A stretch of DNA of 10,618 bases from Solirubrobacterales bacterium (GTDB lineage: Bacteria > Actinomycetota > Thermoleophilia > Solirubrobacterales > 70-9): assembly GCA_030152805.1 (NCBI GenBank), contig JASLIG010000122.1, forward strand, positions 1 to 10,618, in the 5' to 3' direction. A program made the position numbers and the translations under genes. The notes beneath the pieces were generated by a model, which was not told the origin of the DNA, did not search any database, and saw nothing but the letters and a program-made list of their open reading frames with translations. Positions 1 to 6,060 of the stretch are shown here, in pieces; positions within the stretch are counted from its first letter, which is position 1, and each line of letters opens with the position of its first letter.

Positions 1-318
1 AACGTGCGGGTGCCGCTGATCGCCCGCAACCTGCTCGACTCGATCAAGCTGCTCGCCTCCGCCTCGCGCCTGCTGAACGAGAAGTGCGTCGCCGGGATCG
101 AGGCCAACGAGGAGATGACCGAGCGCCACGCCGAGGCGACCCTCGCCACAGCTACGGCCCTCAATCCCCACATCGGCTACGACCGTGCCGCCGACATCGT
201 CAAGGCGGCGGCGGAGTCAGGCCGCTCCCTGCGCGAGATCGCACTGGAGCAGGGCGTAGAGCCCTCAGTCCTCGAGCAGGCCCTGGACCACCGCCGCATG
301 GCCCGCCCACACGAGTAG
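1..318 (+). CDS. Aspartase/fumarase superfamily lyase, C-terminal fragment (5' end outside window)
   Basis: This is the last 105 residues of a class II fumarase or aspartate ammonia-lyase, open from base 1 in frame 1 and ending with TAG at 316-318. These homotetrameric cytosolic enzymes interconvert fumarate with malate (FumC) or with aspartate (AspA). The fragment covers the end of the central helical domain (ARNLLDSIKLL, CVAGIEANEE) and the small C-terminal domain with the family hallmark TALNPHIGYD followed by GRSLREIAL. The GSSxMPxKxNP substrate loop would lie upstream and is not visible. The GIEANEE segment leans toward aspartase or an actinobacterial-type FumC, while TALNPHIGYD is common in fumarases, so I do not choose between them and give no symbol. 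The gene faces the metallophosphoesterase at 380, with a strong hairpin in the 61-bp gap. Confidence 0.9.
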   Translation, partial: NVRVPLIARNLLDSIKLLASASRLLNEKCVAGIEANEEMTERHAEATLATATALNPHIGYDRAADIVKAAAESGRSLREIALEQGVEPSVLEQALDHRRMARPHE

Positions 319-332
319 CGCAACCCGGTGCG

Positions 333-369
333 GTCGCAGTACCCGCCGCTATGCGGCGGGTACTGCGAC
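333..369. terminator. Perfect 17-bp hairpin between convergent genes, probable bidirectional terminator
   Basis: The left arm GTCGCAGTACCCGCCGC (333-349) and its exact reverse complement (353-369) flank a 3-nt TAT loop. The hairpin lies 14 bp after the stop of the lyase and 10 bp after the stop of the convergent metallophosphoesterase, which is where a shared terminator would sit. Neither side has a T-tract, so this is not a canonical intrinsic terminator. It may be a U-tail-less (I-shaped) terminator of the sort proposed for GC-rich actinobacteria, or an mRNA 3'-end stabiliser. Confidence 0.65.
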
Positions 370-379
370 ATCACTTGGC

Positions 380-2257
380 TCAGCGTGGGTCTTCGATCAG
401 CAGCTCGACGTTGCGGTCTTTCGCTTCGCCTTCGCCTTCCGGGGCACCAGACTGGAGGTCGTTGAAGGACATCGTGCGACCGGCCGAGGCGAGGTCGTTG
501 AGGTCCATCCCGCTTGCCGCCGTGCCAGGGGCCGGCGCGACCGACTGGCCGGTGTGGTCGAGGATCGTGCCGAAGATCGAGAGCGTCCCGTCCTGGTTGT
601 CGAAGACCTGCAGCAGGCGGCTCTGCTGCGGCCAGTCGGCCTCGGCGGCGACCCGGATGCTCCAGAAACCGCCCGGACCGCTCGGGTTCGGGAAGGGGTT
701 GACGATGTTGTCGTGCGAGTGGCCGGCGACCCAGGCGATCACGTTCGGGAACTGGTGCAGGAGTTCGACCGTGTCGGCCTCGAGGTGGATCGGCTGTGAG
801 CTGCGCGGGTCGAGGTCGCAGCCTGGGTTGATGTCGTGGCCGTGCGCGTCGTTGAGCAGGCAGAGGGGCGCCAGCTCGTCGGCGGCGTCGGCGGTGAGGC
901 TCTCGGGCGCGTGGTGGCTGAAGAGCACGACGAGTTCGTCAGCCGCCGTCGCCGCTTCCAGCTGTCCTTTCAGCCATTTGAACTGAGGATCGTCGATGTT
1001 GCCGTCGGCGGTGAAGTGGCCGGTCGGGGTGACGATCGTGCCGGCCTCGGCGACGGTGTCGAGGGCGATGAAGCGCATCCCTGACGTCGGGCTCCAGGAG
1101 TAATAGCCGGCGGCGCCTTTCGAGGCCGATTCCTGGGCCGGGTCGATGTAGTCGAAGCCGTGGCCGTCGGCCTGGCTGCCGGCCTTGAAGACGTCCTTGT
1201 ACTGCTTCTTGGAGACGAACTGGCGCTTCGGGTCTCCGGGGACGAAGATCAGGTTCTGCGGTTCGGTCAGCAGCATGCCGAGCAGGTTCGTCGGGTTGAG
1301 CAGCGCGCTCAGCAGCGCCGGGGCGTTTTCGGGGTTCGGCACCGGCCCGATCGGCTTCAGGCAGCCCGTCGCGACCAGCTCGAAGGCGGCGTTCGCCGCC
1401 GCGTTGCCCTGCACGAGCGCATCGTGGTTGCCGAAGGCGACGTAGGAGGGCACGTCCAGCCCGGCCGCGGTGAAAGACTGCTGCGCCTTGTCCATCAGGC
1501 CCGGATATTTGGGCCAGGCCGCGTGCGGGCCCTGCGGGCTGTTGGGATCGTAGAACTCCGGGAAGGGGCCCTCGAAGTAGTCGTTGTAGTCCTGCACCCC
1601 GGTGTAGCGGGCGGCCTCGGCGGCGCCGGGCACCAGCAGGTTCGGGCAGAGCAGGTGCGAATATTTTTTCTTGTCGACGCCGCTGTTGGGGTTGAGTTTG
1701 CCGCCCTCGAGCAGGGTCCGCACCCATTCCGTCTCGTTGAGCTGCTGGCTGTCGGCGGAGTCGCCGGTGTCGATCGTGAAGTCCATTTGGCTGTGCGAGC
1801 CGCTGCCGTTGGCGATCGGGCTGGCCGCGGCGAACTGATCGATCTGGCGGATCATCGAGTCGTCGATCTGGGGCTCGAGCGCCTCCCAAGGACGCCAGGC
1901 GGCGCCGAATGGGAGGTTGAGCGGGGTCGAAAGCGGATCGATGATCTCGAGCCGGGCGGGAGACTCCTCGTCGGCGAGCTGGAAGTCGGAGAGCTGGCCG
2001 AAGTAGGCGAGCGAGGTGCGGGTTTCAGCGCGGCTCGGGTTGGCGCCGGCCAGTTCTTCGCGCACGGTGTAGGCCTCGCCGGCGCCCAGCTGGAGGAAGC
2101 GATAGCTGCCTGCTCCGGTCGGAACCAGGCGCTGTTCGAGCGTCGTCTGGCCTTCGGTGTCGGATACCGCGGCGGTGCCGGCCGCGACCATCACCAAGGA
2201 CAGGATCAAAACCGCAAGCGTGACGGCGACTCGGGCCGATGCTCCGCGCAACCTCAT
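380..2257 (-). CDS. Exported or membrane-anchored calcineurin-like metallophosphoesterase (TIGR03767-type)
   Basis: A 625-residue two-metal phosphoesterase, probably acting outside the membrane; its substrate is unknown. An in-frame TTG at 2299 would add 14 residues, but I chose the ATG at 2255-2257. It has a GGGGAG ribosome-binding site a few bases upstream and starts a proper signal or anchor segment (basic MRLRG, then a hydrophobic stretch at about residues 10-30 ending AAGTAA). The metallophosphoesterase motifs appear in order: LSDFQLADEESP (D91, Q93), GDSADS (D166, D169), GNHD (276-279), FSHH (H448, H449) and AGHSH (H513, H515). The long insert between GNHD and SHH fits the large TIGR03767 (PPA1498) group as I recall it. 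The first motif reads D-x-Q rather than the usual D-x-H. The gene lies 64 bp downstream of the aldehyde dehydrogenase on the same strand. That gap is AT-richer and could hold its own promoter. Confidence 0.9.
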   Translation of the reverse strand: MRLRGASARVAVTLAVLILSLVMVAAGTAAVSDTEGQTTLEQRLVPTGAGSYRFLQLGAGEAYTVREELAGANPSRAETRTSLAYFGQLSDFQLADEESPARLEIIDPLSTPLNLPFGAAWRPWEALEPQIDDSMIRQIDQFAAASPIANGSGSHSQMDFTIDTGDSADSQQLNETEWVRTLLEGGKLNPNSGVDKKKYSHLLCPNLLVPGAAEAARYTGVQDYNDYFEGPFPEFYDPNSPQGPHAAWPKYPGLMDKAQQSFTAAGLDVPSYVAFGNHDALVQGNAAANAAFELVATGCLKPIGPVPNPENAPALLSALLNPTNLLGMLLTEPQNLIFVPGDPKRQFVSKKQYKDVFKAGSQADGHGFDYIDPAQESASKGAAGYYSWSPTSGMRFIALDTVAEAGTIVTPTGHFTADGNIDDPQFKWLKGQLEAATAADELVVLFSHHAPESLTADAADELAPLCLLNDAHGHDINPGCDLDPRSSQPIHLEADTVELLHQFPNVIAWVAGHSHDNIVNPFPNPSGPGGFWSIRVAAEADWPQQSRLLQVFDNQDGTLSIFGTILDHTGQSVAPAPGTAASGMDLNDLASAGRTMSFNDLQSGAPEGEGEAKDRNVELLIEDPR

Positions 2258-2321
2258 ATCTCTCCCCTTTGCTCGCTGGAAGGGAAAGAGATTACCCAAT
2301 TTTTACTACTAACGTCTTGAA

Positions 2322-3785
2322 CTACTGGAGGGTGATGAAACGCTCCTCGGTCAGCTCCTGGACGGCGAAGGCGGGACCCTCGCGGGTGTTGCCGGAGTCC
2401 TTGACGCCGCCGTAGGGCATCTGGTCGGCGCGGAAGGTGGGGACCTCGTTGATCAGGACGCCGCCGAACTCGAGCCCCTTGGCTGCTTCCAGCCCGCGGC
2501 CGATGTCGCGGGTGAAGACGCCGGCCTGGAGGCCGTACCTGGAGTCGTTGGCCAGGCGCAGCGCCTCCTCGAAGTCCGCGTAGCGGTCGATCGTCGCCAC
2601 CGGGCCGAAGACCTCCTCGCACCAGACCTTGGCTTCCCGCGGCGGCGAGCCGAGCAGGGTCGGCGCCAGGCAGCGGCCCTCGTCGAGGAGCTCGCCGCCG
2701 CTGAGCAGCTCGGCGCCAGCCGCGACCGCCTCGTCGATCCACTGCTTGACGCGATCGCGATCGGCGGGGCTGATCAGCGGCCCGACGTCGGTCTCGGGAT
2801 CGAGCGGGTCACCGACCACCAGCGCCTCGGTGTTGGCGACGAGCCGCTCGGTGAAAGCGTCGGCGACGTCCTCCTGGACGAGGATGCGCTGGATCGAGAT
2901 GCAGCTCTGGCCGGCGTGCGAGAAGGCGTGCAGCTTCGCCTTGTCGGCGGCCGTCTCCCAGTCGCCGTCGGCGTGGACGATCAGCGGCGCGTTGGAGCCG
3001 AGCTCGAGGTTGACCTTCTTGTGCGGCACCTTGCTGCGGATGCCCCAGCCGACGCCGGCCGAGCCGGTGAAGGTGAGAGCGCGGGTCAGCTCGTGCTCGA
3101 CGATCGCGTTGCCGACCGCCGAGCCCGGACCGGGGATGACGCTGAGCCAGCCGTCGGGCAGCCCCGCCTCGGCGAGGATCGCGGCCAGCTTCAGCGCCGA
3201 GATCGGCGTCTGGCCCGCCGGCTTGAGCACGATCGCGTTGCCGGCGGCGATCGCCGGACCGAGCTTGTGGGCGACCAGGTTGAGCGGGAAGTTGAAGGGG
3301 CTGATCGCGCCGACGACGCCGTAGGGGACGCGCAGCATCACGCCGAGCTTGCCCTCGCCGGCCGGCGAGGCCGCCATCGGCACTGTGCCGCCGGTCAGCT
3401 TTCGCGCCTCGGTGGCGGAGAAGGTCAGCGTGTCGACGCAGCGGCTCGCCTCGACCCGGGCGGTCTTCAGCGGCTTGCCGGCCTCGGCGGCGATCGTCCG
3501 GGCGAGATCGTCGACGCGCTCATGCACCAGGGCGGCGGCGCGGTCGAGCACCGCGGCGCGCTCGTGCTGGGGGAACTCGGCCGTCTCGAAGGCCTCCCGG
3601 GCGACCTTGGCGGCACGGCCGACCAGCTCGGCGTCGCCTTCGGCCACGCGGCCGACGACGCTGCCGTCGTAGGGGCTGCGCACCTCCCCCCACTCACCCG
3701 TCCCCATCCACTCGCCGGCAGCGAGGAGCTTGTGATCGGCCGCTTGCACGCCGACCAAGAGTAGAGAAGGCCGAGACTCATCCAT
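2322..3785 (-). CDS. NAD(P)-dependent aldehyde dehydrogenase
   Basis: A complete 487-residue cytosolic ALDH-superfamily enzyme that oxidises an aldehyde to its acid with NAD(P)+. The whole catalytic set is visible: N165 in PFNFP, K188 in LKPAG, the nucleotide-binding turn FTGSAGVG (239-246), general base E261 in LELGSNAP, nucleophile C295 in GQSCIS, and EEVFGP (390-395). The GQSCISIQRI context and the C-terminal PYGGVKDSGNTREGP resemble the group holding lactaldehyde dehydrogenases and non-phosphorylating glyceraldehyde-3-phosphate dehydrogenase-like enzymes, so the substrate cannot be named. The ATG start at 3783-3785 has only a weak AGG upstream. Homology-like sequence begins near residue 15, so the first 14 residues may be a short extension. 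It is divergent from the SpoIID-like gene across 22 bp, and the metallophosphoesterase follows on the same strand. Confidence 0.93.
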   Translation of the reverse strand: MDESRPSLLLVGVQAADHKLLAAGEWMGTGEWGEVRSPYDGSVVGRVAEGDAELVGRAAKVAREAFETAEFPQHERAAVLDRAAALVHERVDDLARTIAAEAGKPLKTARVEASRCVDTLTFSATEARKLTGGTVPMAASPAGEGKLGVMLRVPYGVVGAISPFNFPLNLVAHKLGPAIAAGNAIVLKPAGQTPISALKLAAILAEAGLPDGWLSVIPGPGSAVGNAIVEHELTRALTFTGSAGVGWGIRSKVPHKKVNLELGSNAPLIVHADGDWETAADKAKLHAFSHAGQSCISIQRILVQEDVADAFTERLVANTEALVVGDPLDPETDVGPLISPADRDRVKQWIDEAVAAGAELLSGGELLDEGRCLAPTLLGSPPREAKVWCEEVFGPVATIDRYADFEEALRLANDSRYGLQAGVFTRDIGRGLEAAKGLEFGGVLINEVPTFRADQMPYGGVKDSGNTREGPAFAVQELTEERFITLQ

Positions 3786-3807
3786 CTAGAACCTGTTCCC
3801 ACCGAAG

Positions 3808-4917
3808 ATGCGGTTTCGCCTCACAGCCCTCGCCCTGTTCCTGTTCCTGCTCCTCGCGCCGAGCGCCAGCGCGAGCGTCTCCTGGGTGGTCAAGGGCCAC
3901 GGCTTCGGGCACGGCGTCGGGGTCAGCCAGTACGGCGCTTACGGCTACGCCCTGCACGGCAAGGACTACCGCTTCATCCTCGGCCACTACTACCAGGGGA
4001 CGACGATCAGCCAGGTCGAGGGCCTGCGGATCGTCCGCGTCCTGCTCGACATCGAGCCTGGGGACGTCGGCTTCAGCGGCGCGACGAGCGCCTGCGGCGT
4101 GGCGCTCGACCCCGGCCGCGGCTACGAGGCTCATCGCAACGGCTCGCGGGTGGTGCTGCGCAGCTCCGCCGGCAAGGCGCTCGCCGACTGCGGTCGCAAG
4201 CTTCGCGCGGCGGGGCGCGGGCGGATTTCGATCGACGACCTCGGCACCTACCGCGGCGCGCTCGAGGTCGTGCCCACTGACAGCGACGTCGGTTCGCTCA
4301 ACGCGATCAACGCGCTGGCGCTCGAGCAGTACGTGAAGGGCGTGATCCCAAACGAGTCGCCGCCCTCCTGGCCGGCGGCCGAGCTGCGCTCGCAGGCGGT
4401 CGAGTCGCGCTCCTTCGCGCTCACCGGCGGCGTCGGCGGCAACGGCTTCGACCTCTACGACGACACCCGCAGCCAGGTCTACGACGGGCTCGCCAGCGAG
4501 ACCGCCGCGACCAACGCGGCGGCGGACGCGACCAGGGGCGAGGTCGTCACCTACGGCGGCAAGATCGCCGAGACCTTCTTCTCGGCCTGCTCGGGGGGCT
4601 ACACCGAGAGCGTCCAAAACGTCTTCTTCGGCCCCGCCGTCCCCTACCTGGTGGCGGTCCCCGACCCCTACGACTACTACTGCCCGCTGCACGACTGGAC
4701 GCTGCGCTTCAGCGGGCCGGAAATCAGCGCCAAGCTCGGCGGCTACCTCGACGGGGCGCTGAAGAAAGTCGTGGTGACCAAGCGCGGCGCCTCGCCGCGG
4801 ATCGTCGCGGCGAGCCTGATCGGCAGCGGCGGCGTGACCAAGGTCAGCGGCGAACAGCTGCAGGTCGCGCTCGGCGGCTACAGCACCTGGATGAGCTTCG
4901 AAAAGGTCGCCGGTTAG
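3808..4917 (+). CDS. Exported SpoIID/LytB-domain protein (peptidoglycan-active)
   Basis: A 369-residue secreted protein. A signal peptide is evident (MRFR, hydrophobic core at about 6-17, APSASA cleavage region). Next comes GHGFGHGVGVSQYGAYGYAL (30-49), the GHG motif seen in SpoIID/LytB proteins. The SpoIID domain follows at about 165-290, with YVKGVIPNESPPSWP, in which E183 matches the position of the catalytic glutamate of SpoIID-type lytic transglycosylases, then SQAVESRSFAL, SQVYDG and SACSGGYTES. Bacillus SpoIID cleaves stripped glycan strands during engulfment; in a presumably non-sporulating actinomycete a wall-remodelling or amidase-enhancer role is more likely. The GHG motif precedes the domain instead of following it as in the Bacillus protein. 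The start is secure, because an in-frame stop at 3787 leaves only this ATG. The TAG overlaps the convergent antitoxin's TAA by 4 nt. Confidence 0.9.
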   Translation: MRFRLTALALFLFLLLAPSASASVSWVVKGHGFGHGVGVSQYGAYGYALHGKDYRFILGHYYQGTTISQVEGLRIVRVLLDIEPGDVGFSGATSACGVALDPGRGYEAHRNGSRVVLRSSAGKALADCGRKLRAAGRGRISIDDLGTYRGALEVVPTDSDVGSLNAINALALEQYVKGVIPNESPPSWPAAELRSQAVESRSFALTGGVGGNGFDLYDDTRSQVYDGLASETAATNAAADATRGEVVTYGGKIAETFFSACSGGYTESVQNVFFGPAVPYLVAVPDPYDYYCPLHDWTLRFSGPEISAKLGGYLDGALKKVVVTKRGASPRIVAASLIGSGGVTKVSGEQLQVALGGYSTWMSFEKVAG

Positions 4918-5297
4918 AGGGGAGCCGCGTCGACGAAGGCGAACGCGGCCTCCCGAACTTTGTCGAATTCGTTCCTGCCGAGTGCCTCCAGGGGCCTCTC
5001 GTAGTCGAGGTAGCGGTTGCGAGCGCGGAGCCAAGATCCGATCGCTTCCTCCTGCATGGTCGCCGAGAGGATCTCGGCGATCGCCCTGAGATCGTCGAGC
5101 TGCCTGCGGTAGCGGGTCGGCGAGGAGCCGTTGTGCCACCAGCGCCGGACCGTCCGCTGGTCGGCGCCCGTCGCGATCGCGATCTCGTCAGCCGTGAGCG
5201 CGAGGGCGGTATGAGCCAGACGAGCGGCATTGGCAGGCTCGTGTGCTTGCTCGAGCTCTCTCAAGAGGTCTGGCATCCGTAGCGTCTTTCTGGCCAC
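4914..5297 (-). CDS. Xre/MbcA/ParS-type antitoxin of a RES toxin pair (DUF2384)
   Basis: A 127-residue protein with the two-part layout of COG5642-type antitoxins. A Xre-like helix-turn-helix spans about 33-56 (LTADEIAIATGADQRTVRRW). A toxin-binding DUF2384 region spans about 66-127, with the family pattern LDDLRAIAEIL, then a WL-x-x-RN turn (WLRARNRYLD), RPLEAL, and VREAA near the end. In this family the C-terminus plugs the RES toxin active site and the helix-turn-helix autorepresses the promoter; both roles are inferred here from homology. The start is GTG at 5297 without a clear Shine-Dalgarno; an ATG at 5276 (residue 8) is an alternative that keeps both domains. The RES gene is divergent, 178 bp upstream on the other strand, which is unusual. 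The stop TAA overlaps the SpoIID-like TAG by 4 nt. Confidence 0.85.
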   Translation of the reverse strand: MARKTLRMPDLLRELEQAHEPANAARLAHTALALTADEIAIATGADQRTVRRWWHNGSSPTRYRRQLDDLRAIAEILSATMQEEAIGSWLRARNRYLDYERPLEALGRNEFDKVREAAFAFVDAAPL

Positions 5298-5332
5298 GTT
5301 GGAATTTTCGGCGCCTGCGGGCGAACCGGAGA

Positions 5333-5362
5333 AATATAGCTAATTGCCCGGACGAATGTCTA
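5333..5362 (-). promoter_or_regulatory. Candidate sigma70-type promoter for the antitoxin
   Basis: On the minus strand, TAGACA (5362-5357, five of six matches to TTGACA) and TATATT (5338-5333, five of six to TATAAT) are separated by 18 nt. Transcription would begin near 5326, about 30 nt before the GTG at 5297. It is the best promoter-like match I noticed in the window and it lies in the right place. Confidence 0.55.
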
Positions 5363-5372
5363 CCTCTATACC
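5344..5372 (+). promoter_or_regulatory. Weak candidate promoter for the RES toxin, overlapping the antitoxin promoter
   Basis: TTGCCC (5344-5349) and TATACC (5367-5372) are separated by exactly 17 nt on the plus strand, with four of six consensus matches each; the conserved final T of the -10 box is missing. The start site would be near 5379, leaving a leader of about 97 nt. The spacer contains the antitoxin -35 box, so the two promoters would compete. GATAAT at 5412-5417 is an alternative -10 without a good -35. Confidence 0.3.
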
Positions 5373-5475
5373 CCGATATTTGCCTATCTAAACAACATGT
5401 GCTACGACAGCGATAATGTCAGGTACATTGCCAGGGGCGGAAGGGAACGCCTAGAGCCCTTTACGCAGCCAGCTG

Positions 5476-6030
5476 ATGGAAGGCGCATCGCTCCAGAAGA
5501 ACCGCTCGCGGCAGGTCGTGTACAGAAACACGCCATTTGGCGTTGACGCATGGCATTCGGTCGGCGAATCCGCTCGCTATCGGGGCCGATTTCATCGCAA
5601 GGGCGAACCGCTTCCACTCTATGCCTCCAGCTCGCGCATGGCGGCGCTGCAGGAGCTCGCCATTCAGACCGAAAGCCCCCTTCAGCCGGCGCGGGCGATT
5701 CTCAGGCGGATCAGCGCGGTGGCGATCGCGGCCGGACCCCAGATCCTGATCGCCGACCACAGCGAAACCCTGGAAGCCGTCGGCGTCAGCTTGGATCAGG
5801 TCTATGACGAAAGCGACTACGAAGCGTGCAACGCGATCGCCGACTACGCCAGATCCCTCGGAGACGTCGTCGCGATCAGCACCCAGTCGAACGCCGAGCG
5901 AGTCGAGCGGACGGTCGCGATCCTGCCGGATTACGCCGCTCAGATCACCGCCCTCGTCGATTACTGGGAGGGCTCGCTCAATCTCCTCGAGCTCTGCTTC
6001 GGCGAGCGGTCGCTGCCCGCGGCGCCATAG
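5476..6030 (+). CDS. RES-domain toxin (NAD+-degrading family)
   Basis: A 184-residue protein with the RES fold signature. VVYRNTP (14-20) forms the N-terminal strand; RGRFHRKGE (36-44) carries the conserved arginine; LYASSS (48-53) the tyrosine; AALQEL (56-61) the glutamate E60; and ISTQSNAER (134-142) the conserved serine. Characterised RES toxins such as MbcT of Mycobacterium tuberculosis degrade NAD+ and arrest or kill the cell until bound by a Xre/DUF2384 antitoxin. That activity is inferred here. The ATG at 5476 is the only ATG after the in-frame stop at 5452, yet it has no Shine-Dalgarno close by; a GGAAGGGAA stretch at 5439-5447 is too far upstream. It is divergent from its presumed antitoxin and ends 30 bp before the convergent EEP-family gene. 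Confidence 0.85.
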   Translation: MEGASLQKNRSRQVVYRNTPFGVDAWHSVGESARYRGRFHRKGEPLPLYASSSRMAALQELAIQTESPLQPARAILRRISAVAIAAGPQILIADHSETLEAVGVSLDQVYDESDYEACNAIADYARSLGDVVAISTQSNAERVERTVAILPDYAAQITALVDYWEGSLNLLELCFGERSLPAAP

Positions 6031-6060
6031 CGGAGCGACAGTCGGCCGTCGGAGCCGAGG

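Larger units (their letters stand above)
5298..5475. promoter_or_regulatory. AT-richer divergent control region between antitoxin and toxin
   Basis: These 178 bp, the longest gap in the window, separate the two start codons of the toxin-antitoxin pair and are visibly richer in A and T than the flanks, mainly at 5331-5430. They hold a good antitoxin promoter, a weaker overlapping toxin promoter, and repeated ATGTC/ACAT elements: AATGTC at 5355-5360 and again at 5415-5420, ACATGT at 5395-5400, and the inverted pair AATGT/ACATT at 5415-5429. The 5355 copy overlaps the antitoxin -35 box. These could be Xre operator half-sites, but that is inference. Confidence 0.5.

Noticed and set aside
2258..2299. 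TTG at 2299 as the start of the metallophosphoesterase
   Set aside because: It would place 14 residues before the signal segment and lacks a Shine-Dalgarno. The ATG at 2257 has GGGGAG immediately upstream and starts with a basic signal n-region.
1160..2320. 386-codon open frame on the plus strand
   Set aside because: It is the antisense shadow of the metallophosphoesterase, whose metal motifs are clear. The translation is Gly/Arg/Val-rich without motifs.
3778..5139. 453-codon open frame on the minus strand
   Set aside because: It lies opposite the SpoIID-like gene and runs into the antitoxin in another frame. Its translation is low-complexity, Arg/Ala/Val/Asp-rich, and shows no domain motifs, while the plus-strand frame has a signal peptide and a SpoIID domain.
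5402..5760. Minus-strand frames opposite the RES gene (5402-5617 and 5461-5760)
   Set aside because: They overlap the RES catalytic region in antisense and show no recognisable motif or ribosome-binding site.
6031..6060. Possible terminator between the RES and EEP genes
   Set aside because: Only short direct repeats (CGGAGC) are seen. There is no stable inverted repeat or T-tract.
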